NCBI GenBank assembly: GCA_036346205.1
Contig: JARFJB010000664.1
Location: 432,501 to 496,500 of the forward strand
Reading direction: 5' to 3'
From: Vesta saturnalis
Lineage: Eukaryota > Arthropoda > Insecta > Coleoptera > Lampyridae
Length of the DNA stretch: 64,000 nt
Part shown: positions 46,083 to 58,219 of the stretch, in pieces
Position numbering within the stretch: position 1 is the first letter of the stretch
How the letters are laid out: each line of letters starts with the position of its first letter
Notes under the pieces: model-generated
What the model saw: only the letters and a program-made list of their open reading frames with translations
Told to the model about the DNA's origin: nothing
The model's database searches: none
Translations under genes and position numbers: made by a program

Positions 46083-46174
46083 GAAAGATTTTTATTTTGC
46101 ATGCGCATTGGTTGCTAGGCAATTAAACGTTTAATTGCCTTTAGCATAGAATGCGAATTTGCAAAATAAAATCT
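46083..46174. repeat. Imperfect 90-bp palindrome
   Basis: AAGATTTTTATTTTGCATGCG on the left mirrors TGCAAAATAAAATCTT on the right. The centre GGCAATTAAACGTTTAATTGCC is a perfect 22-bp palindrome. It may be a MITE remnant or cruciform former. Confidence 0.7.
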
Positions 46175-47554
46175 TGCCCTTCAAGAGATGAAGCACGAAT
46201 GGTCTTTAGTTGGGGAATTAACTGAATCAATTATAGAAAAACGTCATGTTTTACGTTAGGTAAATTAACACTTTATTTATAACACGAAAAATAATTTGTC
46301 AGAATGATAATTAATTATTTTAGATAGTAATAAGGTTGCTAGAAACAATTATGAAGCGGCAAGAAAAGTACCATGCTCTTCTTTTCACTGTAAGTATTCC
46401 TTGGTAATTGGTCGATCATACATGAAGTTAATTAGCAGATGAAAAACTATAATAAGATGTAGTAAATTTAAACTATATGCTGACTGAAGGCACACTTAAA
46501 ATTTTGTATATTTTAAAATTTATGTTGCAACAAACGCTATGTGTGGCAGAATATTTATTACCTTGTAATTTATAACTTTTATTCAGCTGCATAATCTTTT
46601 ATTTAGAGTTTGGCTCTCAGAAACCAGATTAAAGTTTAAAATACTTTCAAAAGTCTATAATCATACAGTATTTTGTTATTTTTTGAACTTTTAATCATAA
46701 GGCAATCTCAACTACCATCCATAATTTTCCTAGTTAGAGTACGTTCAGTGATCTCATACATCAATAAAAAAAAGTTTAAATTTAAGACAAGATCAAATAC
46801 TGATCTCTGTTTTGTTGATGGTTGTAGATAACTTAAGATAAGTCTGTCTCAATGATTTAATTTACGATTCCTATAATTTCATTTAAAAAGGACATCTTCA
46901 TTGTTTTGATTTTTAAAATCCATAGCAGTTCGCCATCGTACGAATTATTAATGCAAAGTTTCTACCATGGTTAGAATGAAGTAACGCCGATGTAAATATC
47001 TAGTCTTTCATCAAAACTTCAGTAATTGTGACACTCTTGTGACTTAGTAGAACAAATCAATAATTCTTTACTTTTTGTCCCACGCGATTTTACCATTCTT
47101 GTCCTTAAACTTACCATATTGCCTAATTGTGTGAGCTAATTGACCACATTTTTAGCACCAATACCTGTACATTCTTTAATACTTAGGATGCACTACTCTA
47201 TCGTTAAATACACTGAAAACATGACCAGTAATTAAACGAATACAGTAAGATACACCTTAAAGTATGCTTTTTCTAATGCTAGGGGAATGCATGAATCACG
47301 GCAAAACAAGAGTAGACCTACCCTCGCCTTGCCACAGAAATGTTTCTACATGAAATATTTAAAACCCCGTTTGATTTCAAGTATCGCCCGAAGACCTCAT
47401 AGAATTGTTGTTGACACCTTTATTTAAGCGTTTTACTACAAAATCATTACAGCTGATTTTAAGTCAATATTTGCCATTTATGTAAAAACATGCCGATGCA
47501 CATTTGCGTCTTCTTCTAATGCATGTACTTAAATTGAACCTATGTTTTAACGTA
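46175..47554. other. Gene-free AT-rich DNA
   Basis: No supportable gene. A minus-strand scrap near 47050-47160 (CGQLAHTIRQYGKF) hints at a zinc-knuckle-like sequence but is too short to call. Confidence 0.45.
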
Positions 47555-47790
47555 CAGTGTAGGTTTTAGTTCACCACCTGCGGGATTATACACAACAAAT
47601 TTCATTCCGTCTTCGTCATATAACATGTGTAAAAACGACAGTTGCATGTTCGACCGTAGTTTTTGAATAAAAGCGCTAATCCGATATCGAAATTCTTTTA
47701 TAATTTCAGCTGACGTTGATTTCTTCAGTTTTACAAGGTTTAAAAATGTGAATTCTTCAGATAATAAATACGCCTTTTTAACTATCGAAA
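47555..47790 (-). pseudogene. Unrecognised protein-like ORF remnant
   Basis: A minus-strand frame without stops reads YLLSEEFTFLNLVKLKKSTS, AEIIKEFRYRISAFIQKLRS, NMQLSFLHMLYDEDGMKFVV and YNPAGGELKPTL before a stop. Composition and hydrophobic periodicity look like real protein, and the stretch has no clear ATG, so it may be one exon or a relic. No family is recognised. Confidence 0.35.
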
Positions 47791-48561
47791 AAACATCTTA
47801 CATAAGTGGTACCAGATCATTTCTTCAACATATGTTGACAGTAAAGTTCAACGTCGTTTGAAGCTCTAAAATTAACGTTGCCAATAAGATATTATTATAT
47901 TATATTTCGACGTGATTAATCTGCTTTATAGATATTAATTTCTTTAATGTTTTCAGTTTTAAAAAATGCAAATTTTTGTTAGTGTAAATGTCAATTACAA
48001 CACTAAATCTAAACTTATTTATGATTATTACAAATAAAATTCATTAGTCTTTACTCATAACTGATTTCTTTATCAGTTAGTCAATACGTTTTATTAGTTA
48101 ACACGGAATTGCCTATGCTAAAAGTCTCAACTGAAGCACTTGAAGGAGACTCGTATTTTATTTAAGAAACAATTCTTTCAAGTACCTACTTAAAGTTTTC
48201 TTCATTATAAATGTTAATAAACGATGCTGCTTCTTTGGAAATAAGGAAGTACTTCCTCTGCGGTTACGCTAAAAAAATTTGGCAAGGAGGCTACGGTAAA
48301 TCATTATTTACAAAGCCTTCGACATAATTTTGTTTCATTATACTAATAATATGCAAAGAAAACAACGTAATTTTTAGAAAGCTTAAATCGCAAGTTCCAA
48401 ACACTTCTTAATAAAGACAAAAGTTAAATGAATTAAATAAATAAATTTCAAATATCTTTTTTATTGCTAAGTAACGGTTAAAACTGAAATAACATGAACT
48501 TTGAAAGTCAAGTGATAACTAACAAAGAAAAAGGAGTAAACATAAGAGGATTAAAATACTT

Positions 48562-48988
48562 TCAACACTTATTGTATTCTTTCATTGAATAGCTAATACC
48601 TTGAAGAAGTGCAACCTCAATGTCAGCCCTACCCCCTTGCCGTTTACCACTAAAATAGAAGTTGTAAAATGGTGCCCGTAACATTTTGCGGGAAAATATA
48701 GAATTATACGTTCCGGCCAATCTAGTTGTCCTTGAAATAACAAAACACAAACACGTTATTAGGCGCTCATCGGAAATAGATGTAGTTCAGGTAAAGAATC
48801 ACATTCGTATAGCGACCGGTGTTCAGTAAAAATTTAAATGCAATTTGTTTTATTTTGATTTTACCATTTACCATTGAATAACTAATAGATTTTACTAAGG
48901 ACAAAGAAACATTACAGTCCGCGCGGCCAAAGAATGCTTGAACGTTGGGTGCGCATTCGTCCAACTTCAAGTCTCTTAAGCGCGGCAT
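48562..48988 (-). pseudogene. Two related short minus-strand ORFs (unrecognised)
   Basis: 48988-48767 (MPRLRDLKLDECAPNVQAFF, then SLVKSISYSMVNGK) and 48750-48562 (KMLRAPFYNFYFSGKRQGG, then VALLQGISYSMKEYNK) share the phrase GRAD..V.L..(S/G)ISYSM. That suggests an internal duplication or two exons of one element gene. The upstream frame begins inside a GC-rich inverted repeat. TTGTTATTTCAAG at about 48735 is acceptor-like on this strand. No family is recognised. Confidence 0.35.
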
Positions 48989-49006
48989 GTCAGTGGCGTC
49001 GCCACC
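48916..49006. repeat. GC-rich inverted repeat, left arm
   Basis: CAGTCCGCGCGGCCAAAGAATGC and, at the other side, CAGTGGCGTCG match in inverse order the segment 49568-49665 (GCATTCTTTGGGCGCGCGGTCTG, CGACGCCACTG). The arms stand out from the AT-rich surroundings and enclose about 560 bp, which include a possible last exon with an acidic tail (LEDDSETESGWSSDE, 49147-49192). Confidence 0.55.
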
Positions 49007-49567
49007 AAAAGCGCGTTCCGTTTATTATCAGGTATTACACTAATTAATTATTTATTTCTGTTATTAAATATAACAACTAAATATAAAAATATTTAGAGAA
49101 CGAAATACTGATTGACGTACAAGTCGAAAAACTGGTGATAAATTTGGAGGACGATTCAGAAACTGAAAGTGGTTGGTCTAGTGATGAATGATTGTGTGAC
49201 TTATTTGTTAGTAGTATTTAATATTATTATAGTAGGTAATTATCGCCGTTTGAGTAACTTTTCCCCAAAGTGTATGGAAATATAAAAATTGATTACCTAA
49301 GAAATATCATATTTTTTTTAAATCCTGGATAATACTCTTCAAATACAGCCTAATCTGTTTCTATAATTAAAAATCGAACTTGTACTTTTTTGATTTTCAT
49401 AAACGATTAAACTGTTGTGTTCATTTGTAATTCAAATATAAAATTTATTACTTGTTAACATGGTTATTTTTTTATTTTATAGATGTTTAAACTATTACTG
49501 TTCATATGTAATTCAAATAAATAAAATATTTTAAAATTTCTTGTAGTTTGGTCACGAATAATTGAAA

Positions 49568-49665
49568 ACGCGACACCGACGCCACTGGTAATGCTTTCAG
49601 TCGCTATTGCGTTAACGAGTGCGGCTGAATGCGCGACACGAGGCATTCTTTGGGCGCGCGGTCTG
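49568..49665. repeat. GC-rich inverted repeat, right arm
   Basis: Partner of 48916-49006; the two could be ends of a TIR element of about 750 bp. A frame at 49703-49914 just outside (AATLRQIRCNVDVKILVQGG) is protein-like but unrecognised. Confidence 0.55.
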
Positions 49666-50027
49666 TAGTAGACGAATATGAATTACTTTTACTTTTTAAG
49701 AACTAAGGCATACGCCCATTTCTTTTCTACAACGTCCATCTGATTCTGATACGATCATAAATACTATTTTCGTTTTGGACAATGCTTTTAATATCAATCA
49801 TCCAAAAATCAAACACAAACAATTTCTAGCTGCGACATTAAGACAAATTAGATGTAATGTTGATGTAAAGATTCTTGTGCAAGGTGGTCGACGATTTTTT
49901 AAATCACACTTTTAAAGTAAATATTCAATTTACACTCATTCGCGTCTTTTTTACAAATCAAACCTTTTGTATGTTTTGTTTTCTTTTTATCTATTAATTA
50001 GTTAAACGAAGCTAGGTACTCGATATG

Positions 50028-50165
50028 GTAGGCGGAATAAAAAGCAGCGGAAAAAAAGCCGGGGTATAAAAGTCTGGTAAAAAAGCAGGGAAAAAAAGCC
50101 GGGGGAAAAATGCGGCGGAAAAAAAGCAGGCGGAATAAAAAGCCGGCGAAATAAAAAGCCGAACG
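50028..50165. repeat. Minisatellite of GCCGG(C/G)GGAAAAAAAGC type
   Basis: About eight degenerate units of 15-20 bp, alternating a GC-rich half (GCCGGCGG) with an A-rich half (AATAAAAA). Reading frames over it on the minus strand are Phe/Leu/Pro-rich artefacts. 50166-51000 holds nothing recognisable. Confidence 0.8.
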
Positions 50166-51004
50166 AAGTAAATAATACAAGCAAAGACAATAGTGATTTG
50201 ATTGACTACTAACGGAGCAAACAATTATTAAACAATTGTGAAGTTTCATCTTTTCAATACCAAAATAACAACTACTATAATCATAATCTTTATGAAAGTT
50301 ATTACGGACTATTTATATAAATTATAATAAATAAATACTTAACATTTATCTAACTTATCCTAATATATTATAATTTAATTGGCACGTAATCTAATGGTGT
50401 GTCCAACTGCCGAGAGGAAACGTCCGACGTCACCATCATATTCCCTGCACAAATTGTTTAACCTCGATTTTTTTTAAATTGCCTATACCACTACGTTTTT
50501 TGTAAAATCATTCCCGACGAATGTAAGAATAAATTTTCCTTATCTTCGCAAACAGCTTGAAAATAAAAGACAATAATTAATTTTCGTTTTTATCATTAAG
50601 ATCTCTTTGAAAGCAGATTGAGAATTTTAATATTTTACCGGTTTATAATATTGAATTACCTACTTTTTCAGATATGTACATTCTTTTAAAATCAGCCTTG
50701 AGAACAGCTTAAAAATAAATGTTATTGTATGGTTAATAGCATCATTGTCCATTTCTGCAAATAGTTTAATGAGGCACCGTGATGAATCACATCGCATTGT
50801 TCATAATTACCAAAGGATTAAATACTTTGAGGGGGATATATTCAAGTATCTGCACAGAAACAAATAAATATTATAAATACCTAACTAACAATTACAATTC
50901 AGTTTTGATTTTGTTCTTCTGATATATTTCAATTTGTCGTATTTATTACATTAACTTTATATCCAGGTTGCCACAATTATCGAATTAATTCACTTAATTA
51001 AGAG

Positions 51005-51250
51005 TATATGTTAAACGTAGATCGTGGTCTAGTCAAGAAAGAGCAATAGCTTTACAAGAATTTAAACAGGAATTTGAAAGTAAACAATTACCATGCACGG
51101 CTCAATGCATTGCACTACGAAAAAAATCCTATTTTATTAAGCCGTAGTAGTCCACAAATCAAATCTTGGTTTGATAATATGTTAAGAATTTCAAAGTACC
51201 ACGACAAAAGAACAGGAAGAACCAAAAGTAAAATAAAACGAAGTAAGTGA
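51005..51250 (+). pseudogene. Carboxy-terminal Myb/SANT-like segment of a transposon protein
   Basis: The reading is KRRSWSSQERAIALQEFKQE, FESKQLPCTAQCIALRKK and, after a one-base slip at about 51130, SPQIKSWFDNMLR. The W-(S/T)-x-(E/Q)-E...F...I..KKLPG..EC...I pattern is a repeated tail found in many animal mobile-element proteins. The parent element is not identified. It lies just left of the mariner-type element. Confidence 0.45.
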
Positions 51251-51269
51251 AAGAAATGTCTTAAATATA

Positions 51270-53354
51270 CAGGGTGGTCACAATGTTGGTTACAATGGGT
51301 CGTTGGGGACACTTTTGACAGAGTAAGTAATGTTTTAACCCTTTCCACTTTTTAGGGTGGGGGTTACTTTTATTGTTAAATGGAAAGGTGTAGTATTCTT
51401 TACAGATTCGTAATCTCCAGAAAAACTACGTTATAATCAATGAATAATTTAATGCCAATGTCAATGTCACTACGCTAAATTCAACAAAATTAAAAGAAAA
51501 TCAACAGAAGAAAAACTGATATTAGGTACATTATTTTATTATAATAGGTGTTCAAAATGACGACCATTTTGTTCTAAACATTTATCAACCCTCTTTCGAA
51601 AAGAATTCCGCACTCTGATTAACATATCTGGGGTGATTTCAGAACTGCATGCGTAATCCTTTCTCTCATGTCTTCGGCTGTAGTTGGAGCAGTCACCATG
51701 ACTTTTTCTTTGACGAAACCCCACAAGAAAAATCAAGAGGGGTTAAGCCTGGCGATCTTGCAGGCCAATTTACTGGTCCACCACGTCCAATCCATCTGTT
51801 ATGGTAAGTGTCATTCAATATAGCACGTGCTTCTCGACAGAAATGTGGTGGTGCGCCGTCTTGCTGGACCCAAATTGCTTCACGTTGTTGCTCTGGAATA
51901 TTTGGCATCAGTCTTTGCAAGTCATTTCGAAGGAAATCGCAGTATCGCTGTCCATTAAGATTACCATCGAAAAAATGAGGTCCAATAACAACATCGCCAA
52001 ATATCCCACACCAGGTATTTATCGACCAAGGGTGTTGATTAGTGACTGTTCGCATCATGTGTGGATTTTCTTGAGCCCAATAATGCATATTGTGACGATT
52101 GACTTGACCATGGTTAGTGAATGTTGCTTCGCCAGAAAATGTTATGTTTTCCAGTGAGTTGTTTTCATTAATCCATTGTCGAAACCACCGACAAAATTGC
52201 ACCCGTCTCTCGAAGTCCTGTTCATACAATTCTTGATATAAGGTAATATGGTAAGGATGAAATTTAAAATTGTGCAAAATCCTGAGAACAGATGTTTTAC
52301 ACATCCCGGCGTCTTTGGATAGACCTCGGGAACCAATATGAGGGTTGAGAGTTACTGTTCCCAAAACTCCTACCGCCATGTCGTCGTTCGTTTTGGTTTT
52401 TCTCCTGCTGCGTTTTCTGGATGAGAGTTGGCCGATCTGGCGACTCCTAGTCTCTAATCTTTTGATCGCCACGTGAGATTTTGGTGCTAAATGGGAAATC
52501 TTACCGCCCAAAGTTCAGAAGCATTGCGGTAGTTTTTCTATATTCTCCGAGAATTAACAACATGCCAACTTGGCAGTTGAATTCATTCATTTTAAGGATA
52601 CGTAATTAAAATCTCAACTAAGATTATTAAATACGAACAGGAATAACAGAGATAATTACCAAACGAACAGAACTAACACTAACTAACAATAAACGAACAT
52701 AATGAACACTAATTTTAACAAGTCGCTTAAAATAAAGACTTTAAACTCGAAGATAATTTAAGGAAATTACTGGCAATGTCATAACATGTTAAGTCGTTCG
52801 TTGTCATAACTGCAACCGTGGCGGCTGGTGAATCATCGCTGCAGTGCCACATAGCTTAAAAAAAATCATGAACTTTCTAAGAAAATAATTATTAACTACA
52901 TAATCTAACCAAAATACCGTACTTTTTTACCCAGTTGACATGTTAATTCTCGGAGGATGTAGAAAAAACAACGGCAATGCTTCTGAACAAAATGGTCGTC
53001 ATTTCGAAAATCTATGTGTTATAATAAAATAATGTACCTAATATCAGTTTTTTCTTTAGTTGATTATATTTTTAATTTTGTTGAATTTAGCGTAGTGACA
53101 TTGACATTGGCATTAAATTATTCATTGATTATAACGTAGTTTCTTCTGGAGATTACGAATCTGGAAAGAAAACTGCACCTTTCCATTTAACATTTAAAAG
53201 TTACCCCCACCCATAAACAGTGAAAAGGGTTAAAACATTACTTACTCTGTCAAAAAGTGTCCCCCAACGACCAATTGTATCTCTAGAAATTTCATTTATT
53301 TTCAATCAGCCGTTTCTCAATATCGCTTTGTAACACTTTAAAACGACCACCCTG
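51270..53354 (-). mobile_element. Mariner-type element with 300-bp inverted repeats
   Basis: Ends CAGGGTGGTC (51270) and GACCACCCTG (53354) are flanked by TA at 51268-51269 and 53355-53356. The inverted repeats extend to 51574 and 52985 (305 and 370 bp, the right arm with extra sequence near its outer end). Shared blocks include GGGTCGTTGGGGACACTTTT, GATTCGTAATCTCCAGAA and GTCACTACGCTAAATTCAAC. Inside the right arm another inverted pair (about 52517-52572 and 52931-52990) makes a local hairpin. One transposase gene is carried on the minus strand. Confidence 0.85.
51539..52511 (-). pseudogene. Mariner-type DDE transposase, catalytically dead
   Basis: On the minus strand: an HTH region (KTNDDMAVGVLGTVTLNPHI, SKDAGMCKTSVLRILHNFKF), then the DDE domain. 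The first acid is replaced (NITFSGEATF, where SDEATF is usual), the second is present (VQQDGAPPHF), and the third is replaced (ARSPGLTPLDF, where SPDLTPLDF is usual). So both outer Asp are Gly. A frameshift at about 51715 leads into the tail (TPDMLIRVRNSFRKRVDKCL, EQNGRHFEHLL). The first DUF4817 helices are not found upstream; the start at 52511 is only the first Met of the open frame. The family cuts and pastes at TA. Confidence 0.85.
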
Positions 53355-53845
53355 TACATAGATTGTAACATTACAGCTAAATGGCAATCGCCGTTTAAAA
53401 GGTTTAAACACCATGGCTGTGGGGTACCGTACTTAAATCTCTAACAGTTTTTATTCGTACATAGGCCACCCAAATTGCATTATTTGTCCATTTAGTTTAT
53501 TTTTAAGTCCATCACATGAAAGTTTACGTAGCTCAAAAATTATCTGAGGGTAATGTGCCTTTGGCAGGTACCCCATTGTTCATTCACAAGCAAGTTTTAA
53601 CAAAAGACATATTTTTACCTAGGAATTGTTTTTATTGAAGAGGTTTGTTTATCGACTGTATTACATTTTTATTGTAAGTAAATAAATTAATGCCGTTTAT
53701 TTATTATATAAACTACAATTAAAGTATTACAACATAACACTAAAGATACGCTAACCTATTATCGGTTTTTGTACATATTTTACATACGGAGACTTTGAAG
53801 TCATGCAACTTCATTATTTTTAGCTGAAAATATAATTATGAAATT

Positions 53846-54307
53846 TTAACCAATAATGGACTTTTTATCAGTACAATCATTGAGTATAAAATCATTTCTC
53901 AGTCAACGGTACAATCGAGAGGCGAGTAACTACGAGATTTTACGCCACTGATCCCTTCTAAAACAAAATTGAGATTTCTGTACATGACTGATTTTTTTTT
54001 AAATGTAATAAAATATTAAGATTGACTTGTTATTCTTACTGTAAGTACATTATTTCAATTCATATTTGTAGGTATAAGTATATTATTTATCATTATGAGA
54101 ATAAATTTAACTGTTTACATTGGGTAGCTATTATTTATTTGTAATATTGTACAATCCTTATTAGTAATACATATAATACGAATTATACAGTCTTATTATT
54201 TTATTACATAAAAAAAATTTCACAGTTTTGTTTTAGCAGAGGTCATTTAATAGTGCATTTTTAAAAAAGTTTGCATGTACTGATAAAAGGTCCATTCTTA
54301 TCAAAAT
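53846..54307. mobile_element. MITE-like element with about 33-bp inverted ends
   Basis: AAATTTTAACCAATAATGGA...TTTATCAGTAC (from 53846) is inverted at 54274-54307 (GTACTGATAAAAGGTCCATT...AAAATTT). The 390-bp interior has no coding sequence. Confidence 0.6.
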
Positions 54308-54425
54308 TTGAAGAGGTTAACTTACAAATAAAAAAATTATAGTATTCTAAACTCAGGCGTCTTGCTTCTTGAAACCAATAGTAAGTACAAATTAAAATGT
54401 ACCAGTGAATTCGAGCACCACTAAA

Positions 54426-56760
54426 CTAAGCACGTAATACACGTATCGTAATATCATTGTTGTAATGCGAGTTTTTTTTTTTAGTTTTTGCTTCTTTATT
54501 TTCTTGAGCGGCGGTAATACTCGGCGAATCTCTGATCTTCATACCACGAGGCACACGTGGATCTGCTATTTCCGGTAACATACATTCATAGTAAAACTCT
54601 TTTAATTTAGGTAGCATAGTTTCTAACCAAAAAGTCGTATTTTTTTCTATTCGAATAATTTTCAAATCGCGGTTTGTAAAAACAATGAAGTCGCAATATA
54701 ACTTATTTGCTATATGCAATTGTCCTTGCACTTGAAAGAAGTAGTTGTGTTTTTGTTTCAATTGTAGATATCCGTTTTCATAGTATATACAAATTTTATT
54801 AGGAGCTGTTTCTATAACGTGGTCTATGGTGTCATCGCGATGTGTATATAAACATTTTACTTCGATAATACCTCCATCTTGAAGTAATCCGTCAGGGGAA
54901 GCTGCTAGAAAAGGGTGCTCTTCTGCAATAAATAATCCACACGGCGAAACCTTCTTTTTCGTTTGAACTTCATACAGTACTATTGCCTTTTTCTCATTCA
55001 AGCGACCATAGACTATTGCCGAAGTTTTCAAGTCCTTGTTTCCTTTGTACAGCAAATCTAGTACAGCACAATGGCTTGAAGTGGTTGGAAGCCTTTTACA
55101 GACTTTGCCAAAGTTTGAAGCTGTCAGACGATTTCTTCTTGCAGATCTCCATTGAAGATTTTCATGCTGAGCTCTTGTAATTTTTCTATGTGACTTAATA
55201 TTAGGTATCTCACGTTCAAGATCTAGTAAAATTTGTCGCTTTCTTGATTGAAATGCTTCAGGTTCCATATCCGGTTTTGCAGCATCCGGACCGTATTCCA
55301 TATCGCCATTGCACGTTACCTTGAGATTACAATATCTTTGCCTCTTAGTCACTTTTCTGGCAGTATTACGTTTAAGCTTTTTTTTACAAAAGGCCGAAAA
55401 ATAATTGTGACTGTGATCGTTCACAACCGATGAATGCCAAGAAGGGCCATTATTATACGACAGCCCGGCTCCTACACAACGTCTAAGGTATGAACCCTCT
55501 GGCAATAATTTATTCGTTTTCCACCAGTAAATTTACATACAAGAGACATGTAACGTTCTGCATAATTCGTAGTACTGTTGGTATTCAGACGATGCGCTCT
55601 ACTGACAACATACTCTAATGCAGAGCATATATCAGAAAACATCTGCGTTTGTTTTAATAGATGTACCAAATTGACTTCATCGGTGTTTTTTCGCTTTCAG
55701 TATTCCGTGCGACAATTTGCATGATACCCGAAAACATGATAGGGTCCATTTTTTAAATCTTCGCGTAGTTGTTGTGCATTTGAACCTGATTCTGAATTGT
55801 TACTTATCGCTGACCGAACGGCGACGCTAAGACGAGGAATATGCTGTTTCAGAATCCGTCGTCTTTCTACTTCGTGTGATGTCTTTGTTGTAATTTTATG
55901 TAATTGAGAAGTGTAGCACCTTGTGATATGATTAGCACACTCAAGTTTGATTACGAAACGGCCATAAGATACAAGTTCTATTATTCGTGCATATACACTT
56001 GAATCGCCGTCACCTATCACGTACTTGTAACGAACACCATGCTGTGCAACACTACTATCAAAACCATCAACTATAATGTCTTGTTCCATACCTGTAGGGG
56101 GTCCACAAAGGTTTTTAAAACACACGTGTTTTTTTACCACCGAATGTTTTGAGACGCACATATGCTACAATATTTGTTTCGAATCCCCAAAAATAGCAAT
56201 TTTCCAGTGTTTTTACCAATTATAACTGCTACTCCAGATAATGAACTATAAGACCATAAGATCGTTTGCTCCCCAAGCAATCATTTTGTTTACCCCAGTT
56301 CGTTTATTTCGTGGATGAGAATGTATTTTAAACATTTCTCACAAGCATCACAAAAGTAATAAAAGCAAGAACTCACTCCTTTTCTAATTTCTTTTGGTAT
56401 TTCATTTTCCCATAGTGCATACCATGTCGTGACGCCCTAAACGTTTACATTCTTCTATAAAATACCCGATGTTCACTATACGGTCACCAAATAATATTGC
56501 ATTTAAATCCAAATTTATGTCTGCTTCTGTTTCCAGAGGAGGTAAAATTTCATTCGGTAAACTAACGACAAGATAACAGAAATTAATATAAATTATACCT
56601 TTACCTAGAAGTAATAGAAATACTTACTTTCGAAAATACTCCACATGTGCGTCCTCTGAAACATTATCACCTTGTTGTATCAATTTAACGACCATTTCCC
56701 TCGTTCTTCGGGAATCTTTGCGCTTTCGATGCTTTTCCGCGCTTTCTTACAATCGAAGAT
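54426..56760 (-). pseudogene. Mutator-like transposase fused to YqaJ-type exonuclease, broken
   Basis: Minus strand, in order: a basic leader exon (about 56750-56635) ending at donor GTAAGT; an intron to about 56565; an exon with NAILFGDRIVNIGYFIEECK; then, through frame changes, GSKRSYG and SGVAVIIGKNTGKLLFLGIR (transposase-like core), GPPTGMEQDIIVDGFDSSV, VIGDGDSSVYARI and KLECANHITRCY. After a stop at 55697 and a shift at about 55500 comes a 359-residue YqaJ/lambda-exonuclease domain (55505-54426): RLTASNFGKVCKR, YGRLNEKKAI, FLAASPDGL, GIIEVKC (E-x-K) and FFQVQGQLHIA. The nuclease part itself is open and keeps its catalytic D/E-x-K. Such fusions are common insect repeats. Flanking TIRs were not identified. 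Confidence 0.8.
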
Positions 56761-58215
56761 ATAACAACAAATAATGCAACAGTACAATAACTATTATAAC
56801 AAACCAAAACAAATAACAACTAACAAATATTACAAATCGCACAATTTCAAATCACTCAATAATGGGATATTTCTATTTCAACAGTAATATCAAACTAAAC
56901 AAAAACTTTAAATGTTCAGGTATACAGGTAGGGCGAGGGGGTTAGTCAATTACGTATTATTTATTTTATAATTCTTTGTATTATATAATAACCTGAAATG
57001 CATTTTAGAACCGACTTATTTATGTCATAATTACGTAAGCTTGTAGCATCGCAATATGGCACAGTATTTTGGATTATTAAAAATAAGTTGGAGTAAATAA
57101 TGAATGATTGTGTAATAAAATTACTAATATTAATAATTATATCATTATAAGAGTTTCGATATTAATACGGGTAAAAGAAATAGTAACCAAACCATAATAA
57201 GACGAAACATTAGAATGATATAATTCTTAATATTAGTAATTTTTATTACATGATAAAGAATGTTTAAAAACATATCAATAAGAATCTTTTAATTTGATTT
57301 GTAAATATGGATTCCCTAGAAACACCAGGTATACTAAACAATATAAAGGATTATTGTCAAGTGTCGGTAATCCTCTAACAGTCTGCACTTTCTTAAGCTT
57401 TCATCTTCTTTTTTCGTTTGTTGTTTCTTTCTAAATTTTAATGGATTGATTTACACATTAATATTTTAGACATTTTAAGGACGGTTTTGATCACTGCAAC
57501 TTTTTAATGCACCGTCGTATTCGTAATCGCTCATAGCAGGTTATGACAAAATTTGAATTATTTTGATACACAGGAAAACAGTTATAGTAACATTTCTTTA
57601 TTAATTACGGATTTTAAAATTGAATTCAACAATAACCATACTTAATTACCACCAATCATGTTGAAAGTCTGTTATACCTAGCATACATATATATGTACCT
57701 ACATTCAGAAATTCAGCGTTCTACTTCAATAATTGTACTTAAAATATCTAAAACGTAAGTCCGCATCGATTTATCAGATTACTTTTTTTCATCATTCATA
57801 ACAAAGTAATAGCATTAATATGATTAATTAGTAGTCGAGAAACTTTCTAAATAGTATATGTAAGGAAAAATGCGTTTTAAAGTAATATAAAACAGGGTAC
57901 TACAGCCTTGTGCCGATATTAAAGAAAATGAACCTGTTTTGAAACATCACTCAATCGAAGTAATAAAAGCATGGGTTAATAATAAGATAAATCGAAAGAA
58001 CAACAATTAAACGAATATAATTATAAAAATGTTAAAGGATTTTTGTATGATGTAAATTAGGAATAAATAGAATATACGTATAAAACGAAGTTTACATTTA
58101 ACTGACATTCTCTTCCATACATAATGTTATAAGTGTACTTCACAATGGTAGTAATTAAATGAATAAACGTCTTATGTTCATACATTTTTTTTCATTTCAA
58201 AAGTAGGACACTTAT
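56761..58215. other. Gene-free DNA with one hairpin
   Basis: No gene is seen. 57112-57151 and 57209-57251 form an inverted pair (AAAATTACTAATATTAA.AATTATATCATT) around a 57-bp loop, a probable MITE remnant. Confidence 0.6.
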
Positions 58216-58219
58216 TGAA

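Noticed and set aside
47050..47160. Zinc-knuckle-like minus-strand scrap (CGQLAHT)
   Set aside because: Too short, and the second Cys pair is not in place.
49703..49914. Start-less frame ending GGRRFFKSHF
   Set aside because: Protein-like but short, no Met and no family; not strong enough to call a gene.
50028..50165. CRISPR-like repeat-spacer look
   Set aside because: Units are irregular and contiguous without unique spacers, and the genome is eukaryotic.
49998..50249. Phe/Leu-rich minus-strand frames resembling membrane protein
   Set aside because: Translation of a minisatellite; three frames are equally open.
51801..52157. 118-residue plus-strand frame
   Set aside because: Antisense of the mariner-type transposase.
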